This document shows, one piece after another, positions 33,912 to 46,484 of a stretch of DNA of 64,000 nucleotides. Every line of letters begins with the position of its first letter. Positions within the stretch are counted from its first letter, which is position 1. The notes below the pieces were generated by a model, which was not told where the DNA came from, ran no database searches, and worked only from the letters and a program-made list of their open reading frames with translations. Location: positions 5,208,001 to 5,272,000 of the forward strand of contig NC_046674.1 in assembly GCF_003369915.1 (NCBI RefSeq), in the 5' to 3' direction. This stretch comes from Drosophila miranda (Eukaryota > Arthropoda > Insecta > Diptera > Drosophilidae). The position numbers and the translations under genes were made by a program.

Positions 33912-35970
33912 ATGCATTTCTGGATAGACAAGCGGTCGCAGCAATGCGGCTTCGGACGCTCTCGTGTTGCTGCCTCCCTCTCCCATGCCGGGAGCGGACT
34001 CAGCTATGGCCATCCGCCCAGGCGCGCCAAGTCCTCCAGCTGCAGCACCATGCCACCCGTGCACAGATCCCTGCCACAGACGCCCTATGACTGCCATCAG
34101 CCGGGCACCAGTCGCCAGTCCCAGTCCCAGTCCCAGTCGCAGTCGCAGTCCCACTCCCAGTATGCCAACAATAATTCACTGCACGGCCAGCAGCACCAGC
34201 AGCACCAGCAGCAACATCAGATGATGCAGCAACATTCCACCAACAACAACAATGTGAACAGCAGCCACATGGCTGCCACAGGAACTCCAACTGCCAGCAA
34301 CAACATGTAATGTACCATCCAGCCGTATATTTTTCTCACTTTTCGGTAACCTTTCCCTGAGTATCCTTTTGGCAGTGAGTTAGGTCGATTAGACGCAGAA
34401 CCTGCAAGTACGCCAAGGAAATCTACTGTCTAGCAACTGTATGTGGGGGAGTTCTTGACTGATGCCATCTGAGAGCTTAGGTCACATAGTATTTAAGAGT
34501 CCCTTGCTTTAGGGACTTGTTCTATAAGTTTTATCTAAATGCAATTTAGTGCATACTTTTTTGATGCATTCGCAGACAGAGCATGTTTTAAGTTTTTGGA
34601 CAGGCAATCAGCAATTGAAACGATCCGAGAATATCGCTAATGCAAAATCAATACCAAATCCTCAAAAATCGCTTTGATCAGCCGACTCTTGCCCCATGCT
34701 CTCTTTCGCTGTCTCTTTAACAGTGTGGCTTAGCAGTTAAGGAAGAGTTGAGCATGTTGTCAGTTCTATATATGTTCTTCGCCGCTAGTTCTCCATTTAA
34801 ATACAATTTAAACAAATCATTCAAGTTTGTCTTCTTCTAATTTCCGTACCACTTGCGCAGAACAAACAACAACGCGAGTGGCACTGCTTCTGCGGCGGCG
34901 GTCCTCACCGGAAGTGGAACCATCGTGCCCCTAGTGGCGCGTGGCTCGCGTTATCACCCCAGGACGCAGCAGCAGACGCAACACCAGTACAGCTATCACC
35001 ATCCACAATTCGGGAACATGGTGCCAGTCAGACACCACGATACACATCAGCAGCACCAGCAGCACCAGCAGCAGCACCAGCAGCACCAGCAGCAGCAACA
35101 GCTGCAACAGCAGCAACATTCCGGCGTCTATGCGTGAGTATCCAAGACAGTCCTAGACTTATCCTTCCCAGACTATAACAATCATCTTTGTTTCCCAGCG
35201 ATGATGCATACAGCGCCTATCACCATAATCCCCATCAGCAGCAGCAGCAGCAACAGCTGCAGCATCACCACCAGCAGCACATCAGCAGCAGTCACTCCCA
35301 CAATCATCGACAATCGGCCGCCTATGCCACGCCGCGTCGCCACAACTCCAGCAGCAGCATGAGGCAGCAGCCAGCAGCCGCGGCAACATCCGTCATAGCA
35401 GTAGCACCAGTGGCCAGTGCTCCCGCAACATCCGCCCAGACGACGCACAGCAACCAGTTGCAACAGCAACATCATGCTCTCCTGCAACACGCAGACTCCC
35501 AGCTGCTGCCCAGCCATCTCAAGTGCGGCATGTGTGCCTCCCTGGTGCTGGCGTCCGTTTTCGTGGCCGGCACCAAGTTTTACTTCGACCACCAGGGCAC
35601 CGGTCTGGAGGTGCTGATCTTCTGCGCCTTCTCGGCCACCTTCTTTCTGGCCGCCTGCATGGTCAGCCTGTGCCGCATCCCAAAAGGGCTGTTGTCGGGC
35701 CGTGGCGGGGCCAGGGCTACGGTGTGCCACAGCCGCGGGGTGAACGCCGCCATTCCAGGATCCAGTGCATCGGCGGCCGCCAGCTGCCTGATGGAGATGA
35801 GCGATGTGCGGTACCTGGAGGAGCGGCAGGTGACCACTGCGAGTGCGGCAACGGCCGGTCCGCCGCCCTACCATATAGCGATCCTGCTGCCGGAGCAGAC
35901 GGCCGCAATGGGCAAGCAGATGCCGCTGGATGAGTCGCCGCCGCCGTCCTACGACAAGATTCTAGTGTAG
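33912..35970 (+). CDS. Unrecognised two-TM protein with PPxY-type motifs
   Basis: Three coding exons, 33912-34306, 34861-35133 and 35199-35970, close to 479 residues. The first coding exon begins at the acceptor ending 33844, so upstream non-coding exons exist. I do not recognise the protein. The first about 330 residues are disordered and full of Ser-Gln, Gln-His and Gln runs. The conserved-looking part is C-terminal: two hydrophobic segments (ASLVLASVFVAGTKFYF and LEVLIFCAFSATFFLAACMV) separated by a short polar turn. A Cys-containing juxtamembrane stretch follows, then a cytosolic tail with GPPPYHIAILLPE and a terminal ESPPPSYDKILV. PPxY motifs recruit WW domains of Nedd4-type ubiquitin ligases, so an adaptor or trafficking role is possible but is inference only. 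Codon use is GC-rich at third positions in the last exon, as in real genes. The start could lie upstream if 33846-33911 is also coding. Confidence 0.75.
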
Positions 35971-37024
35971 GCCAGTGGTAGCGAGAGGGCTTTAAGGGAT
36001 TTTGAGGAATTGAGCCTCAGTTTGATCGAATCACGAACCCCGAACCCTGCTCCCTGCTCCCTGCTCCCAGTCCCCCCAGTGCCAAGTACTTGTGCTCAGT
36101 ATTTTTCTAAAACGATATCCCCTTTATATAAACATATACACGGCATAGATATATATATATATATATCAGATATACATATACTTATTTATGGATATGTACT
36201 TTTAAGCTCCGACTAATATTTTTACACTTTGACACATTCTAAATCCCGAACTAGGACCCGACACTGACCACGACCGCGACCCCGACCCCGACCCGAACAA
36301 ACAAACACTCTTTCGACCCAAAGATGTCTTCTTCTACTGTCATTTTTGTTCTGTGATATGCTCAAGAGAAAGAGATCAAGCTATAGCGATCGAAGTGATC
36401 GAAGTACCATATACTATATTACCCTTTAGCCACGAAACCAGAAACAAGAAACAAGAAACACGAAAAAAGCAACAAACCAAAGCAACGACAAGAGGAAATA
36501 CTGTAGAAATACTCGGTAGCAGGTGCCGTAGATACTTACACATCAAGCAGCAGCAGCAGTATTAGTAGGATTTTAAGTAATTAATTAACCAATCAAATTT
36601 ATCAAATATGGAAAGGGTGTGCAATATGCAGTACATTAATAAATAAAGGATAAAGATTATTGGAAGTTGAATTTGAATTTGTATGCTGTGGCGCCATCTG
36701 ACATTCGTTTTTCGCCCATCGCTTGCAGCCCTGGCCTGCGACTGGGTGTGGTGTGGCGATTTTTTTTTCATTTTTAATTTTTGTGGTGAACTTCAAGATT
36801 TAAAAGCATGTTTTGAATCTCTTTATCTTTGCTGATTTCCTTTGCAGAAAAAGTGATTGGGCGGCCTTGACACATATGTGTTTCGCAGCAAAGAAGATAC
36901 ATCAATTGGTGAAATTCGTGAAAGATAAGAGGTACAAGAACAGCGATAAGACAGACCAAAATTTGCCATAAAAGGCCCAACCGATTGGCATTTCCCATCA
37001 TCCACAAGTAGAACATTTTTCACT
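35971..37024. other. 3' UTR and intergenic
   Basis: AT-rich sequence with TATATA tracts near 36150-36175, several possible AATAAA signals (for example about 36641) and a CAGCAG patch. No gene is seen. Confidence 0.5.
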
Positions 37025-37609
37025 ATGGTTACCAAAGTCGCGACTCTGCTTTGCCTGCTGCTCCTGACTGGAGCTCTGACTTTCGGTCAGGGAGAGGAGT
37101 TCCCACAGTGTGTGAATGTGGCGCCCGAAACGTTTGTGATGGCCGTCGAAGACTGCGCCTCGTACATCTACTGCAATGGGGAGGACTCCTTCAGAGACAG
37201 CTGTCCGGATCAGACCTACTTCGATGAGAAGGCCCAAGAGTGTGCCTTTGACGATGCAGGATTCTGTCTCAGGGGAGCTGCCACTCTAAACGCGACGGAG
37301 GCCGAAACAGAAGCAAGCGCTCCAGAGGAGGTGCTCCCAACTATTACGGCGCCCGCTGGTGCACCTGGGAGTAATCCTTCCCCAGATCCACCGGCATCCA
37401 GCTCAGCACCTGGGAGTCGTCCCCATTGCGACGCCTCCAGCGATAGCTTCCATCCTCACCCGCAACGATGCGAGTACTACTACCAATGCCTAAGCGGTTA
37501 CCTCACGATTGTCCGATGCCCCTACAATTACGGATGGGACCATCCCAAGCAGCAGTGCCTGCCCCTGTCGGAGGTTCAGTGCTATAGCTCACTGATCTAT
37601 GGATTTTAA
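37025..37609 (+). CDS. Secreted two-domain chitin-binding (CBM14) protein
   Basis: A single exon encodes 194 residues. The signal peptide VATLLCLLLLTGALTFGQG leads to a first peritrophin-A domain (CVNVAPETFVMAVEDC through CAFDDAGFC). A Thr/Pro/Ser/Ala-rich linker of about 50 residues, likely O-glycosylated, follows. A second CBM14 domain runs from CDASSDSFHPHPQRCEYYYQC to CLPLSEVQC. It is presumably a chitin-matrix protein. It is about 8 kb from the four-domain cluster and is not obviously a recent copy of it. AATAAA is found about 110 bp after the stop (near 37719). Confidence 0.85.
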   Translation: MVTKVATLLCLLLLTGALTFGQGEEFPQCVNVAPETFVMAVEDCASYIYCNGEDSFRDSCPDQTYFDEKAQECAFDDAGFCLRGAATLNATEAETEASAPEEVLPTITAPAGAPGSNPSPDPPASSSAPGSRPHCDASSDSFHPHPQRCEYYYQCLSGYLTIVRCPYNYGWDHPKQQCLPLSEVQCYSSLIYGF

Positions 37610-38481
37610 GGGGAATGGGGAATGGGGAATGGGGCAGGGCTATGGGTTAGGGATAGTTTATTTTGTGGTATTTTCAGCCTCCAATCTTAACCCAAATAGA
37701 GGCACACAGATGACAATAATAAATAAGTATTTGTGGCATTTTAATGAATTGAAAAAGTGCATAATGAAGGTGCTGGCTGGCTGGCTGCTCGGCTGGGTGT
37801 TGGGTGCTGGGTGCTGGGCGCTCTCTCCACACACCCTCCACGTCTCCATCTAGCGGTTCCATTTGTATTTGTCAGGCATAATTCAAATCCACTTCGCAGG
37901 TACGAAATGTATTTTCGTACCGTACCGCTGCGAGAGGCGGTGTCGTCTGCTGTCGCCGCTTCCACATTTTATTGCAAATTAATAATGCACATGCAGGCGG
38001 CCACCAATGTGCTGCAGTGCTTCTGTTGTTGTTGCTGTGCTTTTGCTGGCTTGGGCATGTCAATTGTGTCTAGAGGAGAACTGGCCACAGCTCCTGCCTC
38101 GGATGGCTCGGATGCCTGAGATGCTTCAGATGCGGATTGGGGATGGGGATGGGGATGGGGCCCAGGGCTCACATGATGATGATTTCCAACCAACAAATGT
38201 TTTGATTAACTAACTGCTGGGGGCAGCCAATTAATTTGGCCAAGAGACTCGATCGCGAGTACAAAACTGCTGAGATTTCTCTTTTCTCTGGCGCTGCGCT
38301 GCTCTGTCTCCTCATTAATTAAAGAACATGGAATCGGGCGACAAACTGCGACAGCAACAGCGGCAGCGATGGCGATGGCGACGTCGACAGCGAGCCAGAG
38401 AGGAGAGCCAGTCAGATTCAAATTCAAATGGACTAAACAAATGGCACCACAAGCACAGAGGAACAGCAATAGAAACAGCAT

Positions 38482-38482
38482 C

Positions 38483-38547
<65 letters not shown>
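38482..38547. repeat. CAA trinucleotide array, about 22 units
   Basis: An uninterrupted run of about 22 triplets. It produces a false poly-Asn or poly-Thr frame. It lies in a probable leader, not a coding exon. Confidence 0.9.
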
Positions 38548-41317
38548 GAGCAAAAGCAAAAGTCAGAGCATAGCCAGAGCCAGAGGAAAATTGTCAAGAG
38601 ATGGACATTCGAAAAATAGAAAATCTCCAACTAAAACCGAAAGAATTGAAACATTTTCGGATTTTTTCATTTCAGATGCGAGCAGCAAACGGTTAACAAA
38701 GGTGCGCAGCACGAAAGATCCGTCGCCGAATCGGAAAGGGAAAATTCGTAACGGGCGCGAAAAGTGTCGCCAGTGGAGGGGGCATTAGTAAAATATATCT
38801 GAAAACAAAAACAAAAAAAAAACACAGAAAAACAACAAGAATGTGAAGGATTTTTTTTTGTGAAACAAAACGAACAAATAACTGATTCAAATAAATTGTG
38901 CAACAAGCGAAACCTGGTAAAGGGGGAACGGAAACCGATTGAAAAGAGTGTCGACAATCCATTGGGGAAAATGCGATGAGGATTTCGGAATTATAAAACA
39001 ACCAACCACGAGAAATAAAAAACACTAAATAAAACGGTGATGAGTAACACTTCATTTGATAGCTGGCACGAGTATATCATAAAACTCAACCTGAGTAGAG
39101 GATCTGTCCCTCCGCATCCACAAGGGTCCCTCGGACCTAGGCCAGAGCAGAGCTCTCTATTATTAGCCATCCCCCAGGGACAGTGCTGGGCCGCTGGATT
39201 ACGCGTGAATCACACACACAGACATGCTCGAATATATGTACGTGTGTGCATGTAGATCCGTGAATCCGTGATCGTGCGAATTCTATAATGAAATTTAAAT
39301 ACCTAACAAAAAAGTGGACACAATTTATGTGCGCCCCATTTTATGGAACAAATGAAAGTTAAAAAACAACAAAAGCAGCAGCGAAATGAGCTTAAGAATG
39401 TTTTCCTCTTTAATGTTGTTCGTTTTTCGGGGGGAGGCGGCGGCGAAGGCGGAGGAGGAGGAGGAGGCGGCGGAGGCAGAGGAAAATGAGTGATTATGTG
39501 TAAAATATTACGCATCAACAGAACTGAACCGGAGATCTGAAGAGATCTATAGAAATCGAAGCAATTCCGAGGTGAGGTGGAATGAAATCGCTGGCGATGG
39601 CGATGGCGATGGCGATGGCAATGGCGATTGCGAGACAAAAGGCAGCCAAGGCACTTGGACAACAAATCAAAATAGACAGCCTGGCAAGAGCGTTTAGCAC
39701 AGATCTTTATTTTTTTGGATGGCTATTTAAAAACTACAACAGCAGCAGAAGCAGCAGCGGCAACAGCAACAGCAGCAGCCGCAGAATCAGAATCAGAATC
39801 AGAACTGCGCTGAAAAGGCAGAGCCAGCCGAAAAGGCTAGGAAAACTAATTTCGGAAAATCAAGTAAAAACTGAGCGAAATACCAAAGAGTTACGGAAAA
39901 GAAGGCTGCCTTGCTGCTGCCTTCTGCCTGACTGCCACGACACTTTCTTGTGTGAACGAGCGCCAAAAAGGCCGCACTGTCGCACCACACCACCCCCTTT
40001 TGACAGCGTCCAACCAGCACACCCAGCCATTGTGCCCCATCAGGCATCAGGCAACCTCCACACCATCCATCGTATCTCAATACTCGTAGAGCAGAGCTGT
40101 GCTAAGATGCGATTCGGTCTCATGTGCACACATAATGGAATGAAGAAAATTCCGTCCGTCTATAGCAACAGCAACAGCAACAGCAACACTAACACTAACA
40201 CTAACACCAGCAACAATTGCATGCTGGGCTGCCAGAGATGTGGACACCAATACGGACACCAATACGGACACAGACACAGACTCGGACACGGACTTGTCAC
40301 TTTGGGTTGTTTTTCGGGACGGAGGGCGTTTGGCGGGGGGCCTCCAATGGATTGCAGTGCAGCATAGACCGAGGCAAAGAGATCTTAAAAATAGCCCTCG
40401 GACAAAAGTCTGATGAGATCTGATTGTAGTGGCCACTACCCCATCCCCATCCCATCCCATCCCATCCCCATACCATCTAGCATACCCAGATCCGAACAAT
40501 GGAAATTGCCAAATTTATAGTGCACCCAGAAACCCACAAAAGAGCAACAACCACCACCTCAACCAGAGGCAGTCCCAGGCCAGGCCAGACCAGACCAGAC
40601 CCGCCAAGAAAACTTATTTTATTTGAATAAATTTAATTTAATTGCCAGCAAGAAACACGAAACAATCTCTGATGTGTGTGCGTGTGAGTTTTTTTTGTAA
40701 TTTAGATTCGTCAACCAGTATGCGACGCGACACTCTCTCCTCCGTTGGGATCCGTGATGCCTGGGCGATTGTTTTCTTGCCCAACGATGCGCTGACAGAT
40801 ACAAATTGCAGGGAATACATACATATATGTACATCCATCTTAGATAGAGATGGATCATATCAAGGAATGCATTTTACTGCGCGGACAGATGAAAGTTATT
40901 TGCGAAGGAAAATCCAAGAACCATTTCATTAACTTTTCCACTGAAACATAATTCCGTGGAGAATATTCAGGATTGTCCGTTCCAGATAGAGATGGCCGAT
41001 GTCATGCCTCGACCGAACGCCCCTTGGCATGCCGCGGCGTATGAGTAATAAGACAACTGCTACGACATAGTACGTATACGCCGCGTGGTGCGACAGTGGC
41101 ACATTGCTCGGGTCTATTAAAAAGCAACGAAATAAAACGAAAAACGGAATATATAGCGGAATGAAACGACACGAAAAGTGTGTGACAAAATGTTCAATAA
41201 ATAAACAAGCCAAAAGGCAAACAAACAAACAAATTATGAGAGGCGAAAACAAAACTGAGTGAAAACCGAGTGGGCAACGCGAGCAGCGGGGCAGATTACC
41301 CCTCCTCTGTCATGCCA

Positions 41318-41356
41318 CATCATCATCATAATCATCATCATCATCATCATCATCAG
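41318..41356. repeat. ATC trinucleotide array
   Basis: A CATCATCAT run with one ATA interruption, 80 bp upstream of the acceptor of the first BTB coding exon. Confidence 0.85.
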
Positions 41357-41471
41357 CCGCATATGAATGAAAGAGTAATTGCTATACATTAGAGACTAAT
41401 GAATGGATTTCCCCTTCTCCCTCTCCCCGTTGCAGCGGACCTACATATGTGATCCACACATTAGATGAATT

Positions 41472-44400
41472 ATGGAACATGTAAATACCACAAATGCAAG
41501 ACTGCACCACCAGCAACAGCAGCAACAGCAACAGCATCACCAGCACCTGCAACTGCAGCAACACCAGTTCGAGCAGCATCAGCAGCACAATGATAGCCAG
41601 CAGCAGTTCTGCCTCAGGTGGCACAATCATCAGGTAAGCGCCCAGTTGAAGCCGTGAATCTACATTGAATCCATCAATCCTCAACGGTAATTGAATTCGA
41701 TTTGTGTCGATTTCTTTAAAGTTCTAAAGTCGTATAGTTTTGATATACCTTTTACCGTATACCTCCTTATGCCCCAGTCAGAACATTATCCAACGCCTCA
41801 AAGTAGTGGAAATTGAAAAATAAATGACTCTTTCTATAAGAAACGCCATCGGTAGGCACATCATCATCGCTCTCTCTCTCTCTCTCCTTAGTATTATCTG
41901 GGGGCTTAGTGTCGCTCATAAAACTGGACTGGACATCGTTCTGTATGGTCTGGTCTAGCGAACGAAATGTCACCCCATCTATATATAGAGGAACCATCCA
42001 TCCAAAGACACACCACACCCCAATCCACATACAGATTCACACATAGTTTTCCGCATTTTCATATAGTGACAATTTTGTGTTGTCGATGTTTACTACAGCA
42101 GCCCAAAGGCTATCCAAAATAGCAGCGCAAGGGAACAGAGATGGTGGGGGGCGAGGGGTGAGGGCTGGGGCTGGGGCTGGGGCGGGGAAAATGTCAAATA
42201 AATGAAAAGCTACGGTACAATTGCCAAAATCCAAAGAATTTGCAGCGAGCGTAAATCTACAAGTTAGACAGCAACTGCATCGAATACAGATGCAGATGCA
42301 GATGCAGATGCAGATCCACGCCTCTCCCTAGAGAGTGCCTTCCAAAAAAAAGGAACAAAAAATATTCTCTCCCGAGACGCCCTGGGAAAGTGTATTTTTA
42401 TGATCTTGTGACCCAGTTCCGCTCACAATATCTCTCTGTATGGCTGATCTCTTCCAGACCAGTTTGCTGAGCACTCTGCCCGTGCTGCTGGACCAGTCAC
42501 AGCTGACGGATGTGACCATATCGGCGGAGGGACGCCAACTGCGGGCCCACCGGGTGGTGCTAAGTGCCTGCAGCAGCTTCTTCATGGAGATATTCCGTGC
42601 CCTGGAGGCGAGCAATCATCCGGTGATCATCATACCCGGAGCCAGCTTCGGGGCCATTGTTTCGCTGCTCACGTTCATGTACTCCGGAGAGGTGAACGTG
42701 TATGAGGAGCAGATACCCATGCTCCTCAATCTGGCCGAGACGCTAGGCATCAAGGGATTGGCGGATGTCCAGAACAATAATGTGAGTGCGGTCCTTGCAA
42801 ATAGATTCCCCAATCCTTGCTCTAACATTGACTTCACCCTCCGGCAGCTTCCCAAGACAGCGAAGAGCGGACCCCTATATATGGAGCCACCGAACGACAA
42901 GTCGTCGGAGTTCGAGCATCGTGGCACACCATCGCCGATGCCTACCCCCACACATACGCCCACACCCACCACCACTCCTAGTCTGCCGCTCCCGCTCCCA
43001 CAACATCCCAGCCCCGCTCTTAGCACCCCGCTTCTTGCAAACAAACTGGGATCGGTGGGAGCAACGGCAGCAGCACCTATGATCGCCACCTCCCCGCTAG
43101 AGAACCTGTTCAAGTCGCTGCAGTTCTACCCAAGCCTGCTGCCGCAGCCACTTAACTTCTCGCAGACGGCTTTGAACAAGACCACGGAGCTTCTGGCGAA
43201 GTACCAGCAGCAGTGCCAGCTATACCAGAGCGGGATACAGGAGGAGGACGACTGCTTCGGGGCCAAGCGGCTGAAGGGCGACAGTCCGCCGAAAGATTTC
43301 AAGCGGCTGGACAAGATGGGGAAGAGCCTCAAGAACCCCGCGAACAACAGCAGCAAAAGTCCCACCGAGTGCTCGGTGCCCAATCCCATTGTGGCTACAT
43401 CGCCCATTACCCTGCCGCCCCCGGCCATGGCGCACTTCTCGCCCCAGCTGCCGGTGGTCAAGTGCTCCTCAGCAGGCTATTCAAATCCTCTAACACCTAA
43501 CCAGATGTACACCACCAAACCTCCGCTCTACAGTTGTGCTGTCACGCCCACCGCCGCCCAGCAGGCGGCCCAAATGCACCACTCCCAGGCAGTCGCCTCT
43601 ACGCCCTACATCTCGGCAGAGGATCACGCCAAGCTTCAGCTCCACATCGAGCAGTATCAGCGGGAGGCAGCTGCAGCCGGAGGCATGGCTCTGGTCAGCG
43701 CCAAATCGGAGCCAAATCTGCTCTCCCTAAGCGCCGACCGCGAGAAGCAGCTGGCCTCCACCCCCATCAAGCCGCCGTCCAACTCCAAGCTCTATGCCAC
43801 ATGCTTCATCTGCCACAAGCAGCTTAGCAACCAATACAATCTGCGCGTGCACCTCGAGACCCATCAGAATGTGCGGTAAGTATTGATGGGAAATGGGTGA
43901 AAGAACATGGGACCAATAAACTTAGTGTTTAGGGTGGATAGAATTGTAGATGAAGGAGGAATCCCACGATGAGTTCACGAATGAAGGGTCGGAGTGCGAT
44001 ACATATACATATGTATGTATATTTATGTTATAATATCAAATTCAATGTTTATTCCACGTCTATGGTTCCTATGCTCTCCTAGCACTCCCAGAGAGTCGTA
44101 ACAGCGGGCCGTTACACCGATCGGTAACAGACTGTTAACATGTTTAAGTGCGGAACCCTGCTGTTGCTTTGGCAGAGCTGCCGCGTGAATACTTGGGAAT
44201 TGTTTGCTGTTTGCTTAGCTTCTGGGTAATGATTTTAAGAAAATTGTGGATGGAATAAAGCAATGCAGTCCCATCCCCAAATATTGGGAGGCTTTTTATA
44301 GCTTGCCCAACATTTTTCTGATCTCTAAACGGTAGACAGTAAGGAACACATTTTCGTCAAACCGGGGCACTTGTAGTTTCTATCGAAATTGGAGTTGGAA

Positions 44401-44931
44401 GAAAATCATTCAGGGATTGATCGAATATAGACCATCCTTCAGACTACCTCTAAACAAGCTCTCCCAACTCTTCATATATCTCTCCACAGGTACGCCTGCA
44501 ACGTGTGCTCTCACGTGTCCCGCAGCAAGGATGCCCTGCGCAAGCACGTCAGCTATCGCCATCCTGGGGCGCCCTCGCCCTGCGAGAACGAGGCGCGACG
44601 CAAGCGAGTCTCCAAGCTGTCGACTGGCACAGCCACGCCCACAGCCATGCCCACGCCCAGTCACACGATGACCAGTGGCGACATGGTGGGGGCGACAGGT
44701 CAGAGCTCAACGGGATGCCCGGGCGAGACGGTGCACAGTCCGTACCTCTTTCTACCCAATCAGTTTCAGCTGGCGGCCGCTGCAGCTGCCGTGGCGGAGT
44801 CCTCCTCGAGTGTCGCGCCCGCCTTGGATTTGGCTCACGAGGCGCCGCCTGACATCAAAAGTGAGCGGGAGCCGGCGGTGGCGAGCAATGGAGAAGCGGG
44901 AGGCGGCGAAACGAGTGCGGCGGCCACTTAG
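41472..44931 (+). CDS. BTB/POZ C2H2 zinc-finger transcription factor
   Basis: Three coding exons, 41472-41633, 42458-43875 and 44490-44931, close to 673 residues. The first exon encodes a Gln/His-rich head ending in the BTB start FCLRWHNHQ. Exon 2 continues TSLLSTLPVLLDQSQLTDV and completes a TTK-type BTB domain (about residues 46-160, with YSGEVNVYEEQIP). A long Pro/Thr/Ser-rich linker follows. Finger 1 (C-x2-C-x12-H-x3-H, starting CFIC, about residues 501-521) ends exon 2, and finger 2 (C-x2-C-x12-H-x4-H, starting CNVC) opens exon 3. BTB domains of this group dimerise and recruit chromatin factors, and the fingers bind DNA in the nucleus. The intron between the fingers is where alternative finger exons are swapped in some fly BTB genes. 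The 590-bp intron here shows no second finger pair. I could not assign a symbol. Confidence 0.88.
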
Positions 44932-45774
44932 TGGTGGATGGATGTTTTCTAATTTCAAATATTGAACGGCTGCAAAGCTGGAGCACAGATGCACACACAC
45001 AAACACACAGACACTGGAAACACCCACACACATGCACATACATATGGAACTTTAAATCCCCCACCAACAAAAAAAAAACCAACGTCTTAGACCCGGCTGT
45101 GATACTTAGCGCAATTCGTTTTTTTCGTCTTCTATACACACAAACACACATACACTTACACACACACACACACACAAACATACACTCATAATTTATTTAT
45201 TATAATTTATTCTTTTAGGACAAATTTATATTTCGTTTTGTTTTGAGCTTTCAGCAGCAAACTGCCACCAACGAGGCTCTCAAACCACAAATTTCACTTT
45301 ACCTTTCACTTTTGCTCTCTCTTACGCTCGCACAAACACTCTCACACCTACACATTCTAGTAAATTAAGTACAGTTTTTTATAAATATTGTAATTATACA
45401 CCAAAAAACACACACACCACACACACTTGCACACAAAAAGACAAGGCAAAGGACCTACTAAACCAAAATGAATAAAATGAAAGAGTCAATTTATAAGAAG
45501 CCAGAAGAAGATGGATGTGTGTGTTTATAGACATATAGGGTAAAGCTGATCCCATCCCAGGATATAGAGAAGAGTACAACGGGCTATGCAAAAACTAGTA
45601 TACTTCATTTCATAATACAATAATTTATGTACGCTGGCGTACTTTACATAATATATCCTTGTTTCTTTTAATTGTAATACAAGATTTATAAAAGGAAGTT
45701 GTTCGAACAAAAAAAAACAATCTAAAGTCGCTGAACGCGTGGGACTGGCAAAAACAGATCTTTATCAATGATAT
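44932..45774. other. BTB gene 3' UTR
   Basis: A/T-rich with CACACA tracts (about 44993-45028 and 45139-45184). No further gene is seen. It ends at the transposon's left target duplication. Confidence 0.5.
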
Positions 45775-45782
45775 GATGATTA

Positions 45783-46476
45783 CATAGCTCGCAAACGACG
45801 GTCAACACTTTTTCCCTTTGCTGTCTCGTCACTGACAAAACCGAAAAAGACCACGAAGACACGGTCTCTCACTGAGCAGAACACTTTTTGTCTCTTCGCT
45901 TGTGTTTTGTGTTTCGGGTTTTCGGGTGAGCCCGACACACGATCGTGTCTCACAATAACAACTTAGAAAGACACTTTGGTCAAGCGCTCACAGCAAAAGT
46001 GTCTTTAGATGAGCAGAACCAAAAAAGTGTCTGAGTAAAGTGTTTTTAGTTTTTTTTTTTCGTGTATATGTTTATTTATTCATGTTTTCCGCATCTTTTG
46101 GGCTATTGTATTGTAATATGTATATTTATTTGCAAAATTGGCAAGCGAACATTTTGGTTTTGCTTTTCACGATTCATTTTAAGCTCCAATAGTCAAACCG
46201 TATAGAATTCAGAAAAATTGATAGTTGCCATAAGCATCACACGTACAAGCACGCATACATACGCAAAAGACACTTTGTTCGTTCACTCGCGACAAGATGC
46301 TCAGTGAAAAACAGGAACAAAAGAGAAGTGAAAAAATCGGTCTTTGCTTGAGCGAAGAGCGAGTTGAGCAAAAACAGATTTGATCGGGTCTTTTCAGACC
46401 ATTTTCTCAATGTGTCCGTCAATGAGAGGTTTTTATCAGACACGCCGAAAGTGTCAACAGTTATTTGCGAGCTATG
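45783..46476. mobile_element. Non-autonomous TIR DNA transposon (hAT-like), 694 bp
   Basis: The two ends are inverted repeats. Left CATAGCTCGCAAA and the reverse complement of the right end are identical for 13 bp, and similar to about 29 bp with a shared AC-x-GT and ACACTTT. Immediately outside, GATGATTA occurs on both sides (45775-45782 and 46477-46484), a perfect 8-bp target-site duplication. An 8-bp duplication and ends beginning CA fit hAT, and less well P, superfamily elements. There is no transposase frame, so it is a MITE-like derivative. The interior has many GTGTCTTT/AAGACACTT and CACTGAGCA motifs in both orientations. It sits about 170 bp beyond the flr stop codon. Confidence 0.85.
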
Positions 46477-46484
46477 GATGATTA

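Larger units (their letters stand above)
37610..41435. other. Intergenic/5' UTR region of the BTB gene
   Basis: About 3.8 kb with no convincing protein. It holds many short-unit repeats: an ACA array (38482-38547), a GGCGAT array (about 39591-39625) and an ATC array (41318-41356). An A-rich, purine-rich zone at 38580-39050 looks like a long leader. The 3' end is a splice acceptor (TTGCAG) at 41435, so at least one leader exon of the BTB gene lies in or beyond this region. Confidence 0.5.

Noticed and set aside
34921-35300. Regularly spaced CAGCAC/CACCAG units resembling an array
   Set aside because: They are in-frame Gln/His codon runs in a coding exon, not a CRISPR or satellite array.
35182-35874. 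230-codon minus-strand frame opposite the membrane-protein gene
   Set aside because: Composition is that of antisense CAG and Ala/Gly-rich coding sequence. The plus strand has consistent splice phases and membrane segments.
38369-38788. 139-codon frame with a poly-Asn run
   Set aside because: It is driven by the CAA microsatellite. The flanks are A-rich and non-coding in character, more like a leader exon.
44116-44125. Perfect 10-bp palindrome ACCGATCGGT as a regulatory hairpin
   Set aside because: It is too short and isolated to support a function; noted only under the intron finding.
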